Below are positions 61,919 through 64,000 of a DNA stretch of 64,000 bases, one piece after another. Location: the NCBI GenBank assembly GCA_016741995.1, contig JACVCO010000009.1, positions 27,986 to 91,985 of the forward strand. The letters are read 5' to 3'. Within the stretch, counting starts at the first letter, position 1. Each line of letters opens with the position of its first letter. A program made the position numbers and the translations under genes. The stretch is from Hydrogenophaga sp. (GTDB lineage Bacteria; Pseudomonadota; Gammaproteobacteria; Burkholderiales; Burkholderiaceae_C). The notes below the pieces were generated by a model that saw nothing but the letters and a program-made list of their open reading frames with translations, ran no database searches and was not told the origin of the DNA.

Positions 61919-62175
61919 GTTCGGGAGCCCCTGGGCTTCGCCGCCGGCCGGCTGGGAGGCGCCTGAAGCGGCGGCCTCGAACGCAGCAGACGGCGCGCGA
62001 GTCTTGACAAGTCGGCTTTGATTCTGCGCGTAAGCCATTGATAGCGCAACGTTTATGGCGGAGGCGTTTTCGCGTCGTCGCAAAAGTGGCGAAAATAGCG
62101 ACAGCACTTTCCGCTCGTCACCGTGCCACCGCCTGTTGTCGTTTCGGCGCGTTTGACGGCCTTGGTCCACCTGCC

Positions 62176-62697
62176 ATGAACCCGCCCGATACCCTGCCCA
62201 TCCTGCGTTATCCCGACCCCCGCCTGCACACCGTGGCCAAGCCGGTGGCGGCGGTGGACGAGCGCATCCGCGCGCTGATCCCCCGCATGCTCGAGACCAT
62301 GTACGACGCCAACGGCATCGGCCTGGCCGCCACCCAGGTGGATGTGCATGAGCGCCTGATCGTGATCGACGTGAGCGAGTCGCGCGACCAGCCTCTGGTG
62401 CTGATCAACCCGGTCGTCGAATGGGCCAGCGAGGAGACGCGCAAGGGTGAGGAGGGTTGTCTGTCGGTGCCCGGTATCTACGACGGCGTGGAACGATCCA
62501 CCTCGATCCGGGTCAGAGCCCTGGATGGCGAGGGCGTGGAGCGTGTGATCGAGGCCGACGGCATGCTGGCGGTGTGCATCCAGCACGAGATGGATCACCT
62601 CATCGGCAAGGTCTTCGTCGAGTACCTCTCGCCGCTGAAGCGCAACCGCATCAAGTCCAAGCTGGTCAAGGCCCAACGCGAAGTCCTGCGCACATGA
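62176..62697 (+). CDS. def: peptide deformylase
   Basis: 173 residues. The three metal motifs are intact: GIGLAATQ (residues 47-54), EGCLS (93-97, with the Cys 95 ligand) and HEMDH (137-141). The enzyme removes the N-formyl group from nascent proteins. It is divergent from the LysM gene and followed by a small lipoprotein and fmt, so deformylase and formyltransferase are co-located as usual. The ATG was placed at [14 protein letters not shown]. Confidence 0.96.
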   Translation: MNPPDTLPILRYPDPRLHTVAKPVAAVDERIRALIPRMLETMYDANGIGLAATQVDVHERLIVIDVSESRDQPLVLINPVVEWASEETRKGEEGCLSVPGIYDGVERSTSIRVRALDGEGVERVIEADGMLAVCIQHEMDHLIGKVFVEYLSPLKRNRIKSKLVKAQREVLRT

Positions 62698-63182
62698 AAA
62701 CCCTGGTCCGTTGCGTGTTCCTCAGCCTCGTGCTGGCGTTGGCCGCTTGTGTGGCCATGCCGGAGTGGCTGGCACCGGGCGCGTCGCGCGCGCAGATCGA
62801 GGCCGAGCTTGGCCGGCCGACGGCCGAGTACCCGCTGCCCGATGGCATGCGCCTGCAGTACTCGTCCCAACCCATGGGGCGCTACGTCTACAACCTCGAC
62901 CTCGGTGCCGATGGCGTTCTGCGCCGCAACGAGCAGGTGCTCGACATCCGCTGGATGCAGTCCCGCATCCTGATCGACCAGTGGACGCGCGACGATGTGC
63001 TGCGCAATATGGGCCGGCCGGCGCAGGTGGAGCGCGTCGCGCTGTTCGATGGCGACGTCTGGATGTACCGCTATCTCGAGAACAACCTCGAGCGCACGGC
63101 GCATGTTCACATCGACCGGGCGGGTGTGGTGAGAAAGCTCGTCTTCCTCGACGAATACAGCCCGCCGCCGGACCGTTCCTGA
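62694..63182 (+). CDS. small lipoprotein, BamE/SmpA-like
   Basis: 162 residues. The signal ends in the lipobox ALAAC (Cys 19). The mature part has two repeats of a short pattern: [20 protein letters not shown] and [19 protein letters not shown], as in the SmpA/OmlA (BamE-like) fold, suggesting an outer-membrane anchored protein. The specific role is unknown. ATG overlaps the def stop (ATGA), so it is coupled to def. Confidence 0.75.
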   Translation: MKTLVRCVFLSLVLALAACVAMPEWLAPGASRAQIEAELGRPTAEYPLPDGMRLQYSSQPMGRYVYNLDLGADGVLRRNEQVLDIRWMQSRILIDQWTRDDVLRNMGRPAQVERVALFDGDVWMYRYLENNLERTAHVHIDRAGVVRKLVFLDEYSPPPDRS

Positions 63183-63213
63183 TCCACCGGCCGGTTCGTG
63201 CCGGCCCCTCCCG

Positions 63214-64000
63214 ATGAAATTCATCTTCGCCGGCACGCCGGACTTTGCCCGCGTCGCGCTCGAACACCTGCTGGCCGCGGGGTTCACCGTGCCGCTGGTG
63301 TTCACCCAACCCGATCGCCCGGCCGGCCGTGGCCTGAAGCTGCAGGCATCGCCCGTGAAGCAGCTTGCGCTGGAGCGCGGCATCGCCGTGGCCCAGCCAC
63401 GCGGGCTTCGGCTCGATGGCAAGTACCCCGACGATGCGGCGGCCGCGCGCGAGGCCATGGCCGACGCGCAGGCCGATGCGATGGTGGTCGCGGCCTACGG
63501 GCTCATCCTGCCGCGCTGGGTGCTGGCGCTGCCGCGGCTTGGGTGTCTGAACATCCATGCGTCGCTGCTGCCGCGCTGGCGCGGTGCCGCGCCCATTCAT
63601 CGCGCCATCGAAGCGGGCGACGCCGAAACCGGCGTGACCATCATGCAGATGGACGAAGGCCTGGACACCGGCGCCATGCTGCTGCGCGAGGCTTTGCCCA
63701 TCCGCGCCGACGACACCACCGCGCGCCTGCACGACCGCCTGGCCACGCTGGGTGGTCGGCTCATCGTGGAAGCGCTGGAAATCGCGGCGTGCGGCGGGGT
63801 TCCGGCCCCGGCGCCACCCCCCCCCGGGGCGACCCCCCCCCCCCAGAACGCGGAGGAACCAGACCCCGCCCGCCTGGCCCTTCGCCCGCCCACGATGCGA
63901 GCGGCCGCGGCGGCCTCTTGTTCCCCTCCCCGTCGCCACACCCCCGCGGGGGGCGAGGGGCTCTCGGGGCGGGGCGCGCCGGGGTGGCGCGGGAACAGCG
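63214..64000 (+). CDS. fmt: methionyl-tRNA formyltransferase (3' end missing and probably corrupted)
   Basis: The reading frame from ATG 63214 stays open to the window end. Residues 1 to about 190 are clean Fmt: [52 protein letters not shown] with the catalytic Asn and His, and [14 protein letters not shown] with the Asp. It formylates the initiator Met-tRNA. After about base 63800 the predicted protein loses family resemblance and becomes Pro/Arg/Gly-rich. Confidence 0.9.
   Translation, partial: MKFIFAGTPDFARVALEHLLAAGFTVPLVFTQPDRPAGRGLKLQASPVKQLALERGIAVAQPRGLRLDGKYPDDAAAAREAMADAQADAMVVAAYGLILPRWVLALPRLGCLNIHASLLPRWRGAAPIHRAIEAGDAETGVTIMQMDEGLDTGAMLLREALPIRADDTTARLHDRLATLGGRLIVEALEIAACGGVPAPAPPPPGATPPPQNAEEPDPARLALRPPTMRAAAAASCSPPRRHTPAGGEGLSGRGAPGWRGNS
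63800..64000. other. low-complexity, probably low-quality sequence
   Basis: Runs of 9-13 C and clusters of G appear where fmt should encode a regular formyltransferase sequence. The underlying skeleton still loosely follows Fmt (G-V-P-x-P then a later A-R-L), as expected for noisy base calls near a contig end. Do not use this stretch to judge whether fmt is broken. Confidence 0.55.

Noticed and set aside
1..64000. CRISPR arrays, tRNA or rRNA genes, and prophage
   Set aside because: No regularly spaced repeats, no cloverleaf-like or rRNA-like segments, and no integrase, capsid or tail genes were recognised.

Overview
The window is about 64 kb of very GC-rich DNA. Its dense gene packing, many ATGA and TGATG start/stop overlaps, and TACAAT or TAAAAT-type -10 boxes close to start codons suggest a betaproteobacterium of the order Burkholderiales. 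Conserved neighbourhoods (purB next to a GST, yajC-secD-secF, dprA-LysM-def-fmt, glnE next to a YhdP/AsmA-like gene) point to the Comamonadaceae. The genus is not determined. No rRNA, tRNA, CRISPR array or intact insertion sequence was found.

Region 1 (1-9.4 kb): the 5' end of purB and a GST gene, then an eight-gene minus-strand operon (FAD amine-oxidase-like protein, DUF1365, Cfa-type lipid methyltransferase, chalcone-isomerase-like protein, MFS carrier, DUF3833 lipoprotein, SDR, SnoaL-like protein). A di-iron ferritin-like protein is divergent from it. This looks like a fatty-acyl chain modification pathway. Region 2 (9.4-21.9 kb): mostly housekeeping genes, namely a rhombosortase-type protease, glnE, a large YhdP/AsmA-like envelope protein, a nitrilase-family amidase, a FixL/FixJ-type two-component pair, a tiny membrane protein and mltA.

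Region 3 (21.9-42.5 kb): one contiguous minus-strand exopolysaccharide operon of 18 genes. It runs from a WbaP-like initiating transferase through GDP-fucose synthesis (fcl, gmd), Wzx, Wzy, three glycosyltransferases, acyl, acetyl and pyruvyl transferases, a GMC oxidoreductase, an aldo-keto reductase, a nitroreductase and a GH16-like enzyme to Wza, a Wzc tyrosine kinase and a J-domain membrane protein. It is a Wzx/Wzy system, probably making a decorated, fucose-containing polymer. Divergent from it is an IS630 transposase-derived HTH protein that has lost its catalytic Glu, a candidate domesticated regulator.

Region 4 (44-49.2 kb): an unusual surface-fibre locus. It has a PapD-like chaperone, a short outer-membrane barrel carrying a SdrD_B-like domain in place of a classical usher, and four small secreted proteins. 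Two of these share an LDFR motif, and two share a GTYxGRVTYT-type C-terminus. This is the best candidate for an undescribed system in the window.

Region 5 (49.4-64 kb): an Lrp-type regulator divergent from a fused indolepyruvate:ferredoxin oxidoreductase, then yajC-secD-secF, a DUF1631 protein, dprA, a LysM protein, def, a small lipoprotein and fmt. The last 200 or so bases of fmt look corrupted (poly-C/poly-G), as at a low-quality contig end.
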